Shown: positions 44,986 to 54,989 of the stretch, in pieces
How positions within the stretch are numbered: the first letter of the stretch is position 1
How the letters are laid out: every line of letters begins with the position of its first letter
From: Sporosarcina sp. PTS2304
GTDB taxonomy: Bacteria > Bacillota > Bacilli > Bacillales_A > Planococcaceae
DNA: 64,000 bases
Assembly (NCBI RefSeq): GCF_003351785.1
Contig: NZ_CP031230.1
Span: forward strand, 2,203,001 to 2,267,000
Direction of reading: 5' to 3'
The notes under the pieces: model-generated
Databases searched by the model: none
What the model saw: only the letters and a program-made list of their open reading frames with translations
Told to the model about the DNA's origin: nothing
Translations under genes and position numbers: made by a program

Positions 44986-45756
44986 TCATTTTAAATAAAA
45001 TAATCCACCGTTAAGAATCTCCATACTAATTCTCGGTGTGAAGCGCTCTGTCATTGCTTGTTTTTCACTCTCATAACTTTCCGGCTTCTCTTCCACACCT
45101 TCATAAAAATAGTCCAATACCGCCTGATCTTTCACCCATCTTTTCTTTGCCTCTTCCGCCCACTGATGATCATCTTTGGCAATGATTTGTTCTATTACTC
45201 GTTCTAACTTTTCAATCGCCCGTACTGGTGTAATAATAAACGGCAATTGAAAAACATGTTTTGCTGGTTCCTCTACTAAATCCAATGAGCATACCGTATC
45301 ATGAAATTCTTGAAACACCGCACCTGTCATCAGATTCATGCCGAGTGAATACAAAAATTCTTTTGTTTGGTGACTTTTATAAGAAACTTTAATATTCAGA
45401 CCTAGCCACGGTGTAAGAATAGATCGCTCCTCAACCCTTTCATACATTTTCACAAATGAACCTAACTCATGAGTGACACGGAATAATTGGTGGAGGCGTG
45501 GGGAACCTATATGCATCACTTCCCCTTTAACACCTTCTTGTAATTGAGTGATATCTGTTATAAGCATAAGTTGAGCAGGATTCGGGGTGTCTCCTACCGT
45601 TTCAATATAACGCCAATAAAATGGGCGATTCATAATCCTCTTATCCATCTCAATTGTTAATTGGACGTTCATATAATGCGAGTGCGAGTTCAAGATCTCA
45701 CAATCGTTCTCTTTAAAAAAATGATACAAATAGTCGTGTATTTGTTGCGGTTGCAT
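44986..45756 (-). CDS. yqhG: YqhG-family protein
   Basis: A 256-residue cytoplasmic protein resembling YqhG of Bacillus, where it also neighbours the SNF2-type helicase gene. It begins MQPQQIHDYLYHF. No catalytic motif is recognisable. The ATG at 45756 has GGGAGG nine bases upstream. It starts 16 bp after the helicase gene, so the two are probably made together. Role unknown. Confidence 0.85.
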   Translation of the reverse strand: MQPQQIHDYLYHFFKENDCEILNSHSHYMNVQLTIEMDKRIMNRPFYWRYIETVGDTPNPAQLMLITDITQLQEGVKGEVMHIGSPRLHQLFRVTHELGSFVKMYERVEERSILTPWLGLNIKVSYKSHQTKEFLYSLGMNLMTGAVFQEFHDTVCSLDLVEEPAKHVFQLPFIITPVRAIEKLERVIEQIIAKDDHQWAEEAKKRWVKDQAVLDYFYEGVEEKPESYESEKQAMTERFTPRISMEILNGGLFYLK

Positions 45757-45772
45757 ATAGCTTCGCCTCCCT

Positions 45773-47302
45773 TTAATCACTTAAACGAGTAGTTAAAATA
45801 TCGTCCAGCTCCCCTACTACTTTTTCAAACGTTTCAATCTTGCCTTCTAGGACGCTTAAGATGTGGTCATCAATCGTCTCGCTCACAGCTAAATTATAAA
45901 TATGAACGTCATGTATTTGACCTAATCGATGCACGCGGCCAATCCGTTGCTCCAATTTCATCGGATTCCACGGCAAGTCATAGTTAATGATATGATGACA
46001 AAACTGAAGGTTAATTCCTTCAGCTCCTGATTCTGTAGCAATGAGTACTTGTGCCTTTTGCTGAAATAAATGCTTAATCCATTCCCTGCTATTCTTACTA
46101 AGTTTCCCATTGAAAATGACATTCGATATATTTTTTGAATGTAACAGATCACTTATATACAGTTGGGTTGCGCGATATTCCGTAAACAAAATGACTTTAT
46201 CATTCGCTTTCGTTATTAATTCAACGGCCTTCTCCGCCTTTGAATGAGTATGCTGTTGCAACAGCTGACGCATCACTTTACCGACATATGCCTTCTCTTG
46301 CTCACTCGTACATTCTTCCAGTAACTTACTCAATGTTACGAAGACTGCATCTGGACTACTACACATTTCACGTTGCAATGTGAGAATTGTAAATGGATCA
46401 GACAACACACTTGAAATTTGTTTTACTTCTGTCAACAAACGATATATTTCTTTTTCATTAGACGTAAACTCAACAGGAATTCCTTGTACTTTGCGTTGTG
46501 TCCATTCGATTCCAGTAGTCTGCCGTCTGTTTCTAACCATGACCTGACTGACCAATTCCTTCAAATACTCTTCTCGTTCTGCATCTCGTTTATTTTTTGA
46601 AAATACGGCAGAGAATTTTTCATAATTGCCGAGATGACCTTGCTTCAGCAAAGTCACTAAATAAAACAGTTCGAAGATATCATTTTGTATAGGAGTAGCT
46701 GTTAGTAGCAGACAGAACTTTTTCTTTAAACTTTCCACAAATTCATAACTAATCGTTTTATGATTTTTTAGCTTATGCGCTTCATCTACAATGATTAAAT
46801 CATAATTCTGTGCATACACTTTTTCTTTATGCGGACTTCTTTTGGCAGTATCTAAGCTCATTACAACTACATCTACATGATCTAACTCATAATTTTTTTT
46901 ATACAATAAAGCGGGTATATGAAATTTTGTATGAAGCTCTTCTATCCATTGATGCGCAAGAGAAGCGGGCACTAAAATAAGCGCTTTTTTTACTAGCCCG
47001 CGGATTAAATATTCTTTCAAAATAATACCTGCCTCAATTGTTTTTCCAAGCCCTACTTCATCTGCTAGTATCGCTTTCCCATTCATCTCTTCAATCACAC
47101 GTTCAGCCACTTCTATTTGATGGGGCAGTGGCTTAACATGAGGTAAGTATTTCAGTGATTGAAGCCCTGAAAAGTTTTGTATTAGATGATTTTTTGTTAA
47201 GCTGTAACTCATCTTATACAGTTCCCATGAGTGCCAAGACTGTTTTTCCTCCAGTCTTTCTACAAAGCCCTCTTTCCACGCCGTTGATTTTTCCAGCTGC
47301 AT
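45773..47302 (-). CDS. yqhH: SNF2-family helicase (YqhH-like)
   Basis: A 509-residue SNF2/Rad54-type ATPase. Motif I is ADEVGLGKTIEAG near 78, motif II VDEAHK near 165, motif III LLTATPIQ near 195, motif V ATESGAEGINLQ near 400, and motif VI QRIGRVHRLGQ near 440. Such enzymes move along double-stranded DNA and remodel bound proteins. Shorter than RapA, with no N-terminal RNA polymerase-binding part. Followed closely by yqhG. Confidence 0.92.
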   Translation of the reverse strand: MQLEKSTAWKEGFVERLEEKQSWHSWELYKMSYSLTKNHLIQNFSGLQSLKYLPHVKPLPHQIEVAERVIEEMNGKAILADEVGLGKTIEAGIILKEYLIRGLVKKALILVPASLAHQWIEELHTKFHIPALLYKKNYELDHVDVVVMSLDTAKRSPHKEKVYAQNYDLIIVDEAHKLKNHKTISYEFVESLKKKFCLLLTATPIQNDIFELFYLVTLLKQGHLGNYEKFSAVFSKNKRDAEREEYLKELVSQVMVRNRRQTTGIEWTQRKVQGIPVEFTSNEKEIYRLLTEVKQISSVLSDPFTILTLQREMCSSPDAVFVTLSKLLEECTSEQEKAYVGKVMRQLLQQHTHSKAEKAVELITKANDKVILFTEYRATQLYISDLLHSKNISNVIFNGKLSKNSREWIKHLFQQKAQVLIATESGAEGINLQFCHHIINYDLPWNPMKLEQRIGRVHRLGQIHDVHIYNLAVSETIDDHILSVLEGKIETFEKVVGELDDILTTRLSD

Positions 47303-47482
47303 ATCTTCACCTCAGTTGCCGTATTCTTAATCATTAGATTGTCCAAAAAAGCATTTCTTATGAATCGGCAAAAGAAATGAAGCTATCCAATTATTATGTA
47401 TCGTTTATTGATTTATTTGAAAGCGAGTTTGATTATAGCATTTGGATGGAGTGAGGTTGACTTGGAGCGTCTTGCGGCTTGC

Positions 47483-48178
47483 GCTTCCAGACGATACGCT
47501 TTCCGGAGGGGGCGCGGTGGAGTCGATCGTCTTCCAGCTTCAGTCGTACTTAGTGTAGGCAAAACAGGTTGATCACTCTTTGTATGCAGTGAAGAATACG
47601 TGGGCTTGTCTGCTACTTCATGTTCGTTTATTAGATGGAATGAAGCTGACTTGAAGAGTCTTGCGGCTTGCGCTTCCAGACGATACGCTTTCCGGAGGGG
47701 ACGCGGTGGACCCCGCAAAAGTGCACTGCGGGTTACACCTGTCGTCCTGATCCTCCCGGAGTCGATCGTCTTCCAGCGCAAGCCGTACTTTGTGTGTGCA
47801 AGACAGGTTGATCACTCTTTGTAGGTAGTGAAAACCATGGGCGCTTGTCTGATACAATGCGACCGCTTTTGAAGCTAGATAGCGGTAAAATGTTATCAGC
47901 AACTATGACTGTTTCGATGAACTGAGTGAAAAAAGCAATGACTCTATATGCATTCAGTCAGGTAATCCAAAGCTTCACCCACACTGTTCAGGAAGCGGAA
48001 CATACCATACTTAATTTCTGGACGAACACTAAATGGCTTCCCGACACAAACTCAAGGATTCTCCCGGAAGAACCGGCGACTCCTGGAGGATCAGTGTGAC
48101 AGGCGTAATCGCCACGCACTTCTGGCGAGTCCGCCGCGCACCCTCAGGAAAGCGTCCGGTTTCTCTCGGGAGAATACT
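47483..48178. repeat. Truncated class B copy plus composite repeat (B, linker, A)
   Basis: A core-less class B copy (47483-47538) is followed by a full class B copy (47672-47776, minus-oriented), about 280 bp of linker and a class A copy (48055-48178, plus-oriented). The order is the reverse complement of the composite at 34388. In the full B copy the inner hairpin is CCCGCA/TGCGGG instead of CTCGCA/TGCGAG. It fills most of the gap 47303-48365; short open frames within it lack ribosome binding sites. Confidence 0.85.
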
Positions 48179-48302
48179 AACACGTACACTACTTTTCTTC
48201 ACCCCACGCCCGAATACATTTAGCTAGAATGAAACGTATCGACATACCTAATGTCTCCCCCTACTCCCCTTCATTAAAGTCCAATAAATGAAATATTCCC
48301 AT

Positions 48303-48353
48303 CAAAAAAGACCATCACAGAAAATCAAATACTTCTGACTTTCTAGACAGCCC
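48303..48353 (-). terminator. Terminator of the MoxR/VWA operon
   Basis: On the minus strand GGGCTGTCTAGAAAGTCAGA pairs with the segment around TGATTTTCTGTGATGGTC and is followed by TTTTTT. Nearly the same sequence ends the TRAP operon. Confidence 0.7.
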
Positions 48354-48365
48354 ATTGCAACACGC

Positions 48366-49805
48366 CTATATCTCAAAAGCCGTGAAACTACCTTCGTCAT
48401 CAAAGTCTGTGACATGTAATACCCTATCCGAAAATGATTCTGTCACTTCTGTATCCGACCCTACAACCAACGTAAGCACATTGAATTCCTTTTGCTTTTT
48501 TCTTTCATGAAACGTTACAAGAAACTCTTCGCTCACCTCGTCTTCTCCATCCGTTACAAATATTACATCCGCTTGTTTGAATGTACTTTGTTCTATTACT
48601 TGTAATGCCCCTTCAAGTGATAATGTAAAATCTGTTCCTCCTCCCAAATAGGTTGTGGACAATCGAATCAATTCATCACCTGTGATTTTCCCCTTGCTAT
48701 ACGTAGTACTTTCAATCATCGTTGAAAACAATAACACGCATAAATCCCTGCGTTGTTTTTTTGCAATTGACAGTAAAGCTAGAATGAATCCTTTTGATTG
48801 ATTATCCAGTAACTTCATACTACCTGATTGGTCTAAACAAAATACGATTGGACCTTTCCCAAGTTCTTCACGCTTTTTCTGTTCATATTGCATCGTCTCG
48901 CTTTCTGCAAAGCGTCGCAAAAAGTCTGACTTCGTGGCGTCATGACTGTATAAACCTAACTCCATAGGTAATAGACGTTCCATTTCATTTCCGAGAGTGA
49001 CTCCTCGTCGTTCCATTGCATCCACATAGTTAGACTTTTGTTTCTCGCGCGCTACCTGTTTAAACCGCCCCGCCCAATCAGCTATTTCCTGCATCTTCGG
49101 ATCCATCGCAACTTTATCAGCTACTTTCAGTTGATCACGCAGTGGAATCTTTTTTAATTCTGCATCCCCTTTACCTGCACTCGAACCACCCATTAAGGAC
49201 ACTAGGCTTTCTTTGACTTGGATCGTTTCTTCTACAGCTTCATCCATCGCTTGAAGGAAACGGTCTCCATTAGTTTCTAGCGTAAGTTGTAATTGATCAT
49301 TCAACTGTGCGGACGCTTCTGCGAGTTCTTGCATCATGCCTTCTACCGTCTTTTCAACTTCTTCTGATTGTTGAATGGGAATATCATCTGTTAGCGCTTG
49401 TACAGCTTCTAATTGTTGCTGTAGTTGCTGATCCTCCGCTTTTACTTCTGCAAGCCACTCATTAATTTTTTCGCTAAATTTCACTGCGCAAACAGTAGAT
49501 GTCAAATCATCTAATCGTGTAAAATTCCTGTATTCTTCAAACTTTTCATCACTCATCAGTTTCTTCATAATAGTCCTATTCGGTTGTAGTGAACGGTCTG
49601 AAACTTCTTCCACAAGTTGCGGTTTCATTTTATATAAAGCAGCCCATATATCTCCAAGCAATGATTCCGTAGTGGGTAATTCTCCTTCATCTCTCACTCT
49701 CTGAAGACTTTCTGACATACTAAATAATTCATTGAATCGTCTTTTATCGAAGGAATCTGTGTTTAATACGGAGCGGTGATCTCTAATGATGGTACTTCTT
49801 TTCAT
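48366..49805 (-). CDS. VWA-domain protein (ViaA-like partner of MoxR ATPase)
   Basis: A 479-residue protein: a helical N-terminal part with coiled-coil character (about 100-230), then a von Willebrand A domain from about 310. The metal-binding MIDAS residues are visible as DQSGS, GGGTDF and VTDGED. With the upstream MoxR-type ATPase it forms the RavA-ViaA arrangement. In other bacteria such pairs remodel or load metal cofactors into partner complexes. The ATG at 49805 has AAAGGAG eight bases upstream. Confidence 0.88.
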   Translation of the reverse strand: MKRSTIIRDHRSVLNTDSFDKRRFNELFSMSESLQRVRDEGELPTTESLLGDIWAALYKMKPQLVEEVSDRSLQPNRTIMKKLMSDEKFEEYRNFTRLDDLTSTVCAVKFSEKINEWLAEVKAEDQQLQQQLEAVQALTDDIPIQQSEEVEKTVEGMMQELAEASAQLNDQLQLTLETNGDRFLQAMDEAVEETIQVKESLVSLMGGSSAGKGDAELKKIPLRDQLKVADKVAMDPKMQEIADWAGRFKQVAREKQKSNYVDAMERRGVTLGNEMERLLPMELGLYSHDATKSDFLRRFAESETMQYEQKKREELGKGPIVFCLDQSGSMKLLDNQSKGFILALLSIAKKQRRDLCVLLFSTMIESTTYSKGKITGDELIRLSTTYLGGGTDFTLSLEGALQVIEQSTFKQADVIFVTDGEDEVSEEFLVTFHERKKQKEFNVLTLVVGSDTEVTESFSDRVLHVTDFDDEGSFTAFEI

Positions 49806-49819
49806 AAAAATCACTCCTT

Positions 49820-51007
49820 TTACATTCTGAAAAAGACTCCGTTTTGTTCGTCATTTTCTTTTTTTCGTTCATTTGGTGTTCCATAATAAGCATTATCTAA
49901 TCGGCTGCTTTCCACTTCATTTTTCATCGTACTGATTTTACTAAGCAATGCTTCGACTTCTGTTGCGCGGCTATCATCTTGTTCTTTCAATTGCTGCAAC
50001 TCTTTTGTTAATTCGCCAAGTTTTTTTATTGCTTCCATTCCAGCTTCGGTTGATTGGTCGCGAACTGCTATATCATAAATTTCATTTGCCTCATTTTCCA
50101 TAGATTGTAACGTACGTGCTGAATGATCTTGGGCATGTCGGCGAACGATTGCAGAAACAGCTTCTTTTTGATCAAGTGTTTCCCAAAGTGCATTTTCTAG
50201 AATAGCGATATCTTCAATTTGCACAGTTTCCCTTTGATTGATTAGTGCTTTTGCTTGCAATACACCTAATGATTGCTTAAACCGGCGATCGGATGGTTGA
50301 ATTCCTTCGTCTTGCAACTCTCTTCGGATTGTGGATAGTGTGTCATACACTTCGTCAGGTATACGAACTTTGTCTGTTAGTTCCTGTAGCGTAATAAGAT
50401 CGTCTAAATGCATTGATGGCGTTTCTACCGTTTCTACTTCATCTTTCATCATAGAAACAAAATTTGCTTCGTCTGCGATAAAATCAATTTCAAAACGCAG
50501 TAGGAACCGATCAAATAATGCTTCCAACCCTTCACCGTCTTCTGGATATTCATTGGAGGCACCAATGACGGACATAAGGGGAACTTCTACAGGCAAGCCG
50601 TCATTATAGAATAGCCTTTCGTTAATAAGCGTCAGTAAGCTGTTCAAAATTGCAGAGTTGGCTTTAAATATTTCGTCTAAGAAGACTAAATGAGCTTCAG
50701 GCATTTTCGTAGCAGTATTCCGCTTGTACACTCCTTCTTCTAAATCTTTCAAAGAAAGCGGACCAAATACCTCTTCAGGTGTACTGAACCTCGTCAACAG
50801 CCACTGGAAATAAGAAGTACCTTCTACAATTTTCGCAAGTTCTACAGACAACGCGGACTTTGCTGTTCCCGCTGGTCCGATCATTAGCATATGTTGACGG
50901 GAAAGAAGGGCAACTAAAATGCCTTCCACTTCACTCTCTCGTTCGTAAAATTTAGCATTCAATGAGCGTCTGATTTCTTCTAACTTCTGTAAGTTTTCAT
51001 TTGTCAT
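49820..51007 (-). CDS. MoxR-family AAA+ ATPase (RavA-like)
   Basis: A 395-residue AAA+ ATPase. Walker A GPAGTAKSALS is near 44, Walker B LVFLDEIFKANS near 105, sensor 1 SVIGASNEYPED near 145, and DRFLLRFEID near 163. A lid domain and a charged helical tail (about 300-370) follow. It precedes the VWA gene by 14 bp. Target complex unknown. Confidence 0.9.
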   Translation of the reverse strand: MTNENLQKLEEIRRSLNAKFYERESEVEGILVALLSRQHMLMIGPAGTAKSALSVELAKIVEGTSYFQWLLTRFSTPEEVFGPLSLKDLEEGVYKRNTATKMPEAHLVFLDEIFKANSAILNSLLTLINERLFYNDGLPVEVPLMSVIGASNEYPEDGEGLEALFDRFLLRFEIDFIADEANFVSMMKDEVETVETPSMHLDDLITLQELTDKVRIPDEVYDTLSTIRRELQDEGIQPSDRRFKQSLGVLQAKALINQRETVQIEDIAILENALWETLDQKEAVSAIVRRHAQDHSARTLQSMENEANEIYDIAVRDQSTEAGMEAIKKLGELTKELQQLKEQDDSRATEVEALLSKISTMKNEVESSRLDNAYYGTPNERKKENDEQNGVFFRM

Positions 51008-51318
51008 TTTACATTCCCCTTAGTTTGTATTCAAAAAATGTATACTTTATACTAGATGACTTATATAAACGGCTTTACATAACAGTTTGTTTGAAACTTC
51101 ATCATTTTAACCTCTTTGCTGTAATATATTTACGGCCATTTGTATCTATTAAAGTACCTTACCCTTTTTTTGCACTTGGGAATCTTTCTAAGAATAATAT
51201 ATTTATCCAACGAGTTACTGATCGATTTGACAGTATATTCAGTTAAATTATTTTATGATATAATACTTATAACAAGACAGGCTTGTACTTATAACGTACT
51301 TATGAGGGGGTAGTTGAG

Positions 51319-51594
51319 ATGTCGAACAGTAAACGAAGCACAAAAGTAGTTTTAGTAGACCACGAAGAAAAGATGTCACTGATCAATGCCGCTGAATTTT
51401 TAGAAACACTTGCAAAAAAGTTGCGTGAAGAAGGCTCGTTTACTCTTACTCATGATGGACAAACCCATCACGTTACACCCACTTCCCGTGTAGAGTTGGA
51501 GATTAAGCTAGAAAAACAAAACGATAAACATACATTTGAAGTAGAGCTTGAGTGGCGTGAAGGTGATCAAAACTCTTCTATTTCTATCGGCTAG
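51319..51594 (+). CDS. Amphi-Trp domain protein
   Basis: A 91-residue protein of the small amphi-Trp domain family: an N-terminal helix with the SLINAAEFLETLAKKLREEG pattern, then beta strands ending ELEWREG. Role unknown. A TATAAT-like box at about 51259 and the site GAGGGGG precede it. The rest of the gap 51008-51318 shows no clear feature. Confidence 0.8.
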   Translation: MSNSKRSTKVVLVDHEEKMSLINAAEFLETLAKKLREEGSFTLTHDGQTHHVTPTSRVELEIKLEKQNDKHTFEVELEWREGDQNSSISIG

Positions 51595-51604
51595 TGTAAA
51601 AGTA

Positions 51605-51644
51605 AGCAAGAAAGCGTCAGTCTATTGACTGACGCTTTCTTGCT
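51605..51644. terminator. Bidirectional terminator
   Basis: AGCAAGAAAGCGTCAGTC pairs perfectly with GACTGACGCTTTCTTGCT across TATT, between convergent genes. Confidence 0.92.
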
Positions 51645-51658
51645 ATATTAAACGTTAG

Positions 51659-52441
51659 TTAGCTTCCTATCGTTATTGCACTACCTCTGTTTTGTAAAGT
51701 GAATAAAATACTTAATGCTGCGAGATAACTCGTCTTCGGATTACTAGGCATCGGTTCATTTTCGATCAGTAAGTTCATTTTGCCGAAATCACCTAAAGCC
51801 TCAATTGAATGGGTATTCCGTGTAATATTCGGATCTGCAATGACTTTTACATCCGTTTTGTCGGCACCAAGTCCTGCGATCGACAGTAACAGGGCAACGT
51901 TAACATTTTTAGGGAATTTTTCGATTGCATTAAGCGCTGCACCTTCAAATATACATTGTTCAATCGCTTTCTGTTCAAGTCCCAGTGATTCATAAGATTT
52001 CCTGGTCGTAATACTAACCTTATCCAGACCCCCGAGGGCATTTGCTGATTGTAGAAGATCTAGACCACCAATCGCGCCTGAAGGTAAATAAATATGCTGA
52101 TTCGTTGTACGTGCGACCTCTTTCATTTGATGCAAAAACTTTACATCCTTAAACGCCCCAATACTACTCAAAATTATGTCTCTATTACTTTTTAAGACGT
52201 GTTCTATACGTTCAATAGCGACATCCACTGTTGCAGCTTCTACTACAATATCGATAGGAGAATTCAGAAACTCTTCAAAATCAGTAAAAAACGTCGCCTC
52301 ATATTGTGATTCCAGGCGTGGTCCCACTTCCTGATTGCGTCCGAAGATAGAAAGTACTTTACCATCTAGTCGTTTATTCGAATTAATATTTTCCAACACA
52401 TATTGCGCAATATTACCCGTTCCGATGATTCCGATTTTCAT
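51659..52441 (-). CDS. nadX: Aspartate dehydrogenase
   Basis: A 260-residue NAD(P)-dependent L-aspartate dehydrogenase. The nucleotide loop GIIGTGNIA is at residue 4, VVEAA near 72, LPSGAIGGLD near 118, FPKNVNVA near 175, and the C-terminal domain contains ADPNITRNTHSIEA near 207 with the conserved histidine. It forms iminoaspartate, which can enter NAD synthesis. No nad gene adjoins it, so aspartate catabolism is an alternative. Confidence 0.9.
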   Translation of the reverse strand: MKIGIIGTGNIAQYVLENINSNKRLDGKVLSIFGRNQEVGPRLESQYEATFFTDFEEFLNSPIDIVVEAATVDVAIERIEHVLKSNRDIILSSIGAFKDVKFLHQMKEVARTTNQHIYLPSGAIGGLDLLQSANALGGLDKVSITTRKSYESLGLEQKAIEQCIFEGAALNAIEKFPKNVNVALLLSIAGLGADKTDVKVIADPNITRNTHSIEALGDFGKMNLLIENEPMPSNPKTSYLAALSILFTLQNRGSAITIGS

Positions 52442-52642
52442 GTCACAACACCTCTTTCCGCATACTAAGTTACTAACTGGACAACGTTACTATACAATAC
52501 CAGTTTCTGAAAAACTTATATTCATTCAATCAATGTTTGGAAGCCCTTTTTACGTAACATCGTTTATTTATACATTAACCATAACACGCATGAATAGAAT
52601 GGTGTTGGATGAAGAAGGGAAAATCGGAGGAGGAATTTATGA

Positions 52643-53419
52643 TTGACTGGTTATACAGATAACTATGAACGGGATACGTACGGAATTATTGATTTTTGGA
52701 TGCGAAATAATTTTGAGCACGGAGAGTTTTTCGATCGTGAAATTAGTCACCATGAATTAGAATTAGCACGTGCCAATCAGCAAATGGTCGATCGTATGGG
52801 AAAGATCTTCAAAAAGACTGAATCCAAAACTGGTGATATTAGTCTCATCATTGATGAAGCAAACAGCTCTACAGAAGAATTTAAAGATTTACTTATTCAC
52901 ACAATGGATCGTGCACTTCACTGTGACGTCATCATTTCGACTCCTGTCTCTTTACTCGATCACATGATTCGTGAAGCAGAGGAAGCACAAAAGGTTTTTA
53001 AATTAATCGAGTCCAATGCATATATCACACCTTCCGACGCTACACTTCATGAAAATAATTTTTGGCTACGTCAAATGGTCGATCACTTAATTTTCATCAG
53101 TCATTATGTAGATGCATCAAACTATGAATTACACGATCAAGTACGTACCATGACTAAGAAATTTGAAAATTTACTGTTGCAGGCACAATCTTTAAAGACT
53201 ATTATCCGCAGACCGCGCAATGAAGTGTCCCCTATTTTAAATACGTACAATCAAATGATCATAAAAGAAGCTAAAGCACTTGAAGCATTTAAGTTGGAAC
53301 TAAGTGAACTCATCAAAAACTGTGCAGCTATTACAACTGCACCACCAAACTTACTAGAGCATATCGCTAGAGAAGCGCATCATTTGTGGAAAAATCTAGA
53401 AGATCAAGTTGTCAATTAA
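52643..53419 (+). CDS. DUF2935 protein (four-helix, metal-binding-like)
   Basis: A 258-residue all-helical protein matching the DUF2935 family of Bacillales, which folds as two four-helix bundles. Repeated pattern FW-x-R-x-x-x-E-H with histidines and glutamates (WMRNNFEHGEFF near 19; FWLRQMVDHLIFI near 138; EHIAREAHHLW near 240) suggests a di-metal site. TTG start at 52643 after GGAGGAGG; an out-of-frame ATG four bases earlier ends after seven codons. Role unknown. Confidence 0.82.
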   Translation: MTGYTDNYERDTYGIIDFWMRNNFEHGEFFDREISHHELELARANQQMVDRMGKIFKKTESKTGDISLIIDEANSSTEEFKDLLIHTMDRALHCDVIISTPVSLLDHMIREAEEAQKVFKLIESNAYITPSDATLHENNFWLRQMVDHLIFISHYVDASNYELHDQVRTMTKKFENLLLQAQSLKTIIRRPRNEVSPILNTYNQMIIKEAKALEAFKLELSELIKNCAAITTAPPNLLEHIAREAHHLWKNLEDQVVN

Positions 53420-53429
53420 ATTTTCTGAA

Positions 53430-53465
53430 AACATGACAAACGGAGAAATCCTGTCATGTTTTTTT
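53430..53465 (+). terminator. Terminator after the DUF2935 gene
   Basis: AACATGACA and TGTCATGTT pair and are followed by seven T. The long frame of the sigma gene begins inside this hairpin, which argues for a later start of that gene. Confidence 0.85.
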
Positions 53466-53524
53466 CTAATCTAAAACTATTTCCATTTGAGCATCGTTAT
53501 AGTAGTAGAGAGGCGGTGGTGACA

Positions 53525-54034
53525 TTGAATTCGGCTGAACTGGAACACGTCATAAATGAATACAGTGAACATTTATTGAAAATGGCGTACTTCTATTTAC
53601 GAGACCGGGACCTTGCAAAAGATATCGTTCAAGAAGTCTTTTTATCATTTTATGAGAAATCAACTTATCAGGAACAAGGAAAACTACGTGCTTATTTAAC
53701 AAAACTTACTGTCAACCGCTGTAAAGATTATTTACGAAGCTGGTCTTTTCGACACCTTACATTTAACAAACGCTCAATAGACTCCGTACATACAACGCGC
53801 GATTCATTAATTGTAGAAGAAGAAAAGTCTATTATCGCAAACGCTATACTAAAGTTACCAGTGAAGTATCGAGAAATTATCCTCTTCTATTATTACGAAG
53901 AGCTCAACATGAGAGAAATCGCTTCTTTTCTAAGTCTATCTGAAAACACTGTCAAAACAAGAATGACTAAAGCACGCGCGCTACTGAAAAAAGAACTATT
54001 AGCAGATTATTGGGAGGTGCTTTCCATTGAATGA
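53525..54034 (+). CDS. ECF-type RNA polymerase sigma factor
   Basis: A protein of about 169 residues with sigma region 2 (LAKDIVQEVFLSFYEK, about 38-53) and region 4 (LPVKYREIILFYYYEELNMREIASFLSLSENTVKTRM, about 110-150), no region 3: an extracytoplasmic-function sigma factor. The start is probably TTG at 53525 or a GTG 6-9 bases earlier (the sequence AGAGGCGGTGGTGACATTG offers several). It overlaps the next gene, a membrane protein that is its likely anti-sigma partner, by 8 bp. Target promoters unknown. Confidence 0.85.
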   Translation: MNSAELEHVINEYSEHLLKMAYFYLRDRDLAKDIVQEVFLSFYEKSTYQEQGKLRAYLTKLTVNRCKDYLRSWSFRHLTFNKRSIDSVHTTRDSLIVEEEKSIIANAILKLPVKYREIILFYYYEELNMREIASFLSLSENTVKTRMTKARALLKKELLADYWEVLSIE

Positions 54035-54965
54035 AGTGAAAAAGAGTTTAGATCATCTAGCTGGCGATACGTCCAGAGATATAGAAGAGTTAAAACAACG
54101 AGTGCTTTATGGAGAACGACGCCCCAAAAGACGAAACCCTTTTCCCCTAGTCGCAACTGCCATTGTTTTAGCAGCGGTACTATTCTTTACATTCACCGTC
54201 TACGATGGCGAGCAAAATAACACAACACAACAAGTCTATGAAGTAAATGAAATAGTCTATGACCATTTACTTACTACCGAAACAGGAGGAAGACAAAGTA
54301 TAACGCCTGAAGAACTAGAAGAGCTACGCTACCGTACGTTACAACAAATTTTGTTATTTGATTCGCTAACCGATTACGCGAAACAAAACGGTTATGTAGA
54401 AGATACTGAAGCTATTGAGAAGCATATAGCAGAGGCAGAACAATCATCTGAACTTTCTCCTGAAGAAGAACAAAAACAACAAGAAACATTCGGAGTTACT
54501 ATGGAAGACTATATCCAACATGTTTACAGATGGTCTTATCAACAACAACTAGCTAGTACTTGGATCGAAACACACGAACTAAACGATTCCAAAACAAAAC
54601 GAGATGTCTTAACTGCATTCATGGAAAAGAACGACGAAGTCATTTCAGAATTCATGACAAAAAAATCTATACTTTATCTTCCACATTCTATGGATTTCGC
54701 AGTATTCGAAGGCATTGTGGCTTATCTAGATCAACAAAAAGTTCTACTCGTCCACGGAGTAGAAGCTTCTCAAATCAAAGGTAAATCACCGGATGAAATT
54801 ATAGATGCAGCTTATGACTATGCATGGTTTGCACTTGACGATTCCACAGAAGACATGACACTCTACACGCAAATGGAAGTGACATTTGATCCGTTGTCTT
54901 CCCCTGTGAAAGATGCAGATCGACGAATGATGTATGAAGAAATTGTCGAGTGGGTGGAGTTGTAG
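54027..54965 (+). CDS. Membrane protein, probable anti-sigma partner
   Basis: A 312-residue protein with a short cytoplasmic N-terminus (1-39, basic near 30-38), one membrane segment (about 40-58) and a large external domain rich in acidic residues and glutamine. Position directly after and overlapping an ECF sigma gene suggests an anti-sigma factor or its sensor, but the N-terminus shows no zinc-binding (ZAS) motif. The external part faintly resembles SurA/PrsA N-terminal helices. TTG start after GGAGG. Confidence 0.65.
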   Translation: MNEVKKSLDHLAGDTSRDIEELKQRVLYGERRPKRRNPFPLVATAIVLAAVLFFTFTVYDGEQNNTTQQVYEVNEIVYDHLLTTETGGRQSITPEELEELRYRTLQQILLFDSLTDYAKQNGYVEDTEAIEKHIAEAEQSSELSPEEEQKQQETFGVTMEDYIQHVYRWSYQQQLASTWIETHELNDSKTKRDVLTAFMEKNDEVISEFMTKKSILYLPHSMDFAVFEGIVAYLDQQKVLLVHGVEASQIKGKSPDEIIDAAYDYAWFALDDSTEDMTLYTQMEVTFDPLSSPVKDADRRMMYEEIVEWVEL

Positions 54966-54989
54966 AATTTTTGATGAATAGGGTTTGGT

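Noticed and set aside
44849..44989. N-terminal extension of the BceR-like regulator
   Set aside because: The extra 47 residues cover a terminator-like hairpin and do not resemble the receiver family.
47413..48227. Open frames in the composite repeat near 47.4-48.2 kb
   Set aside because: Same reason: they are read-through of the B and A repeats on both strands.
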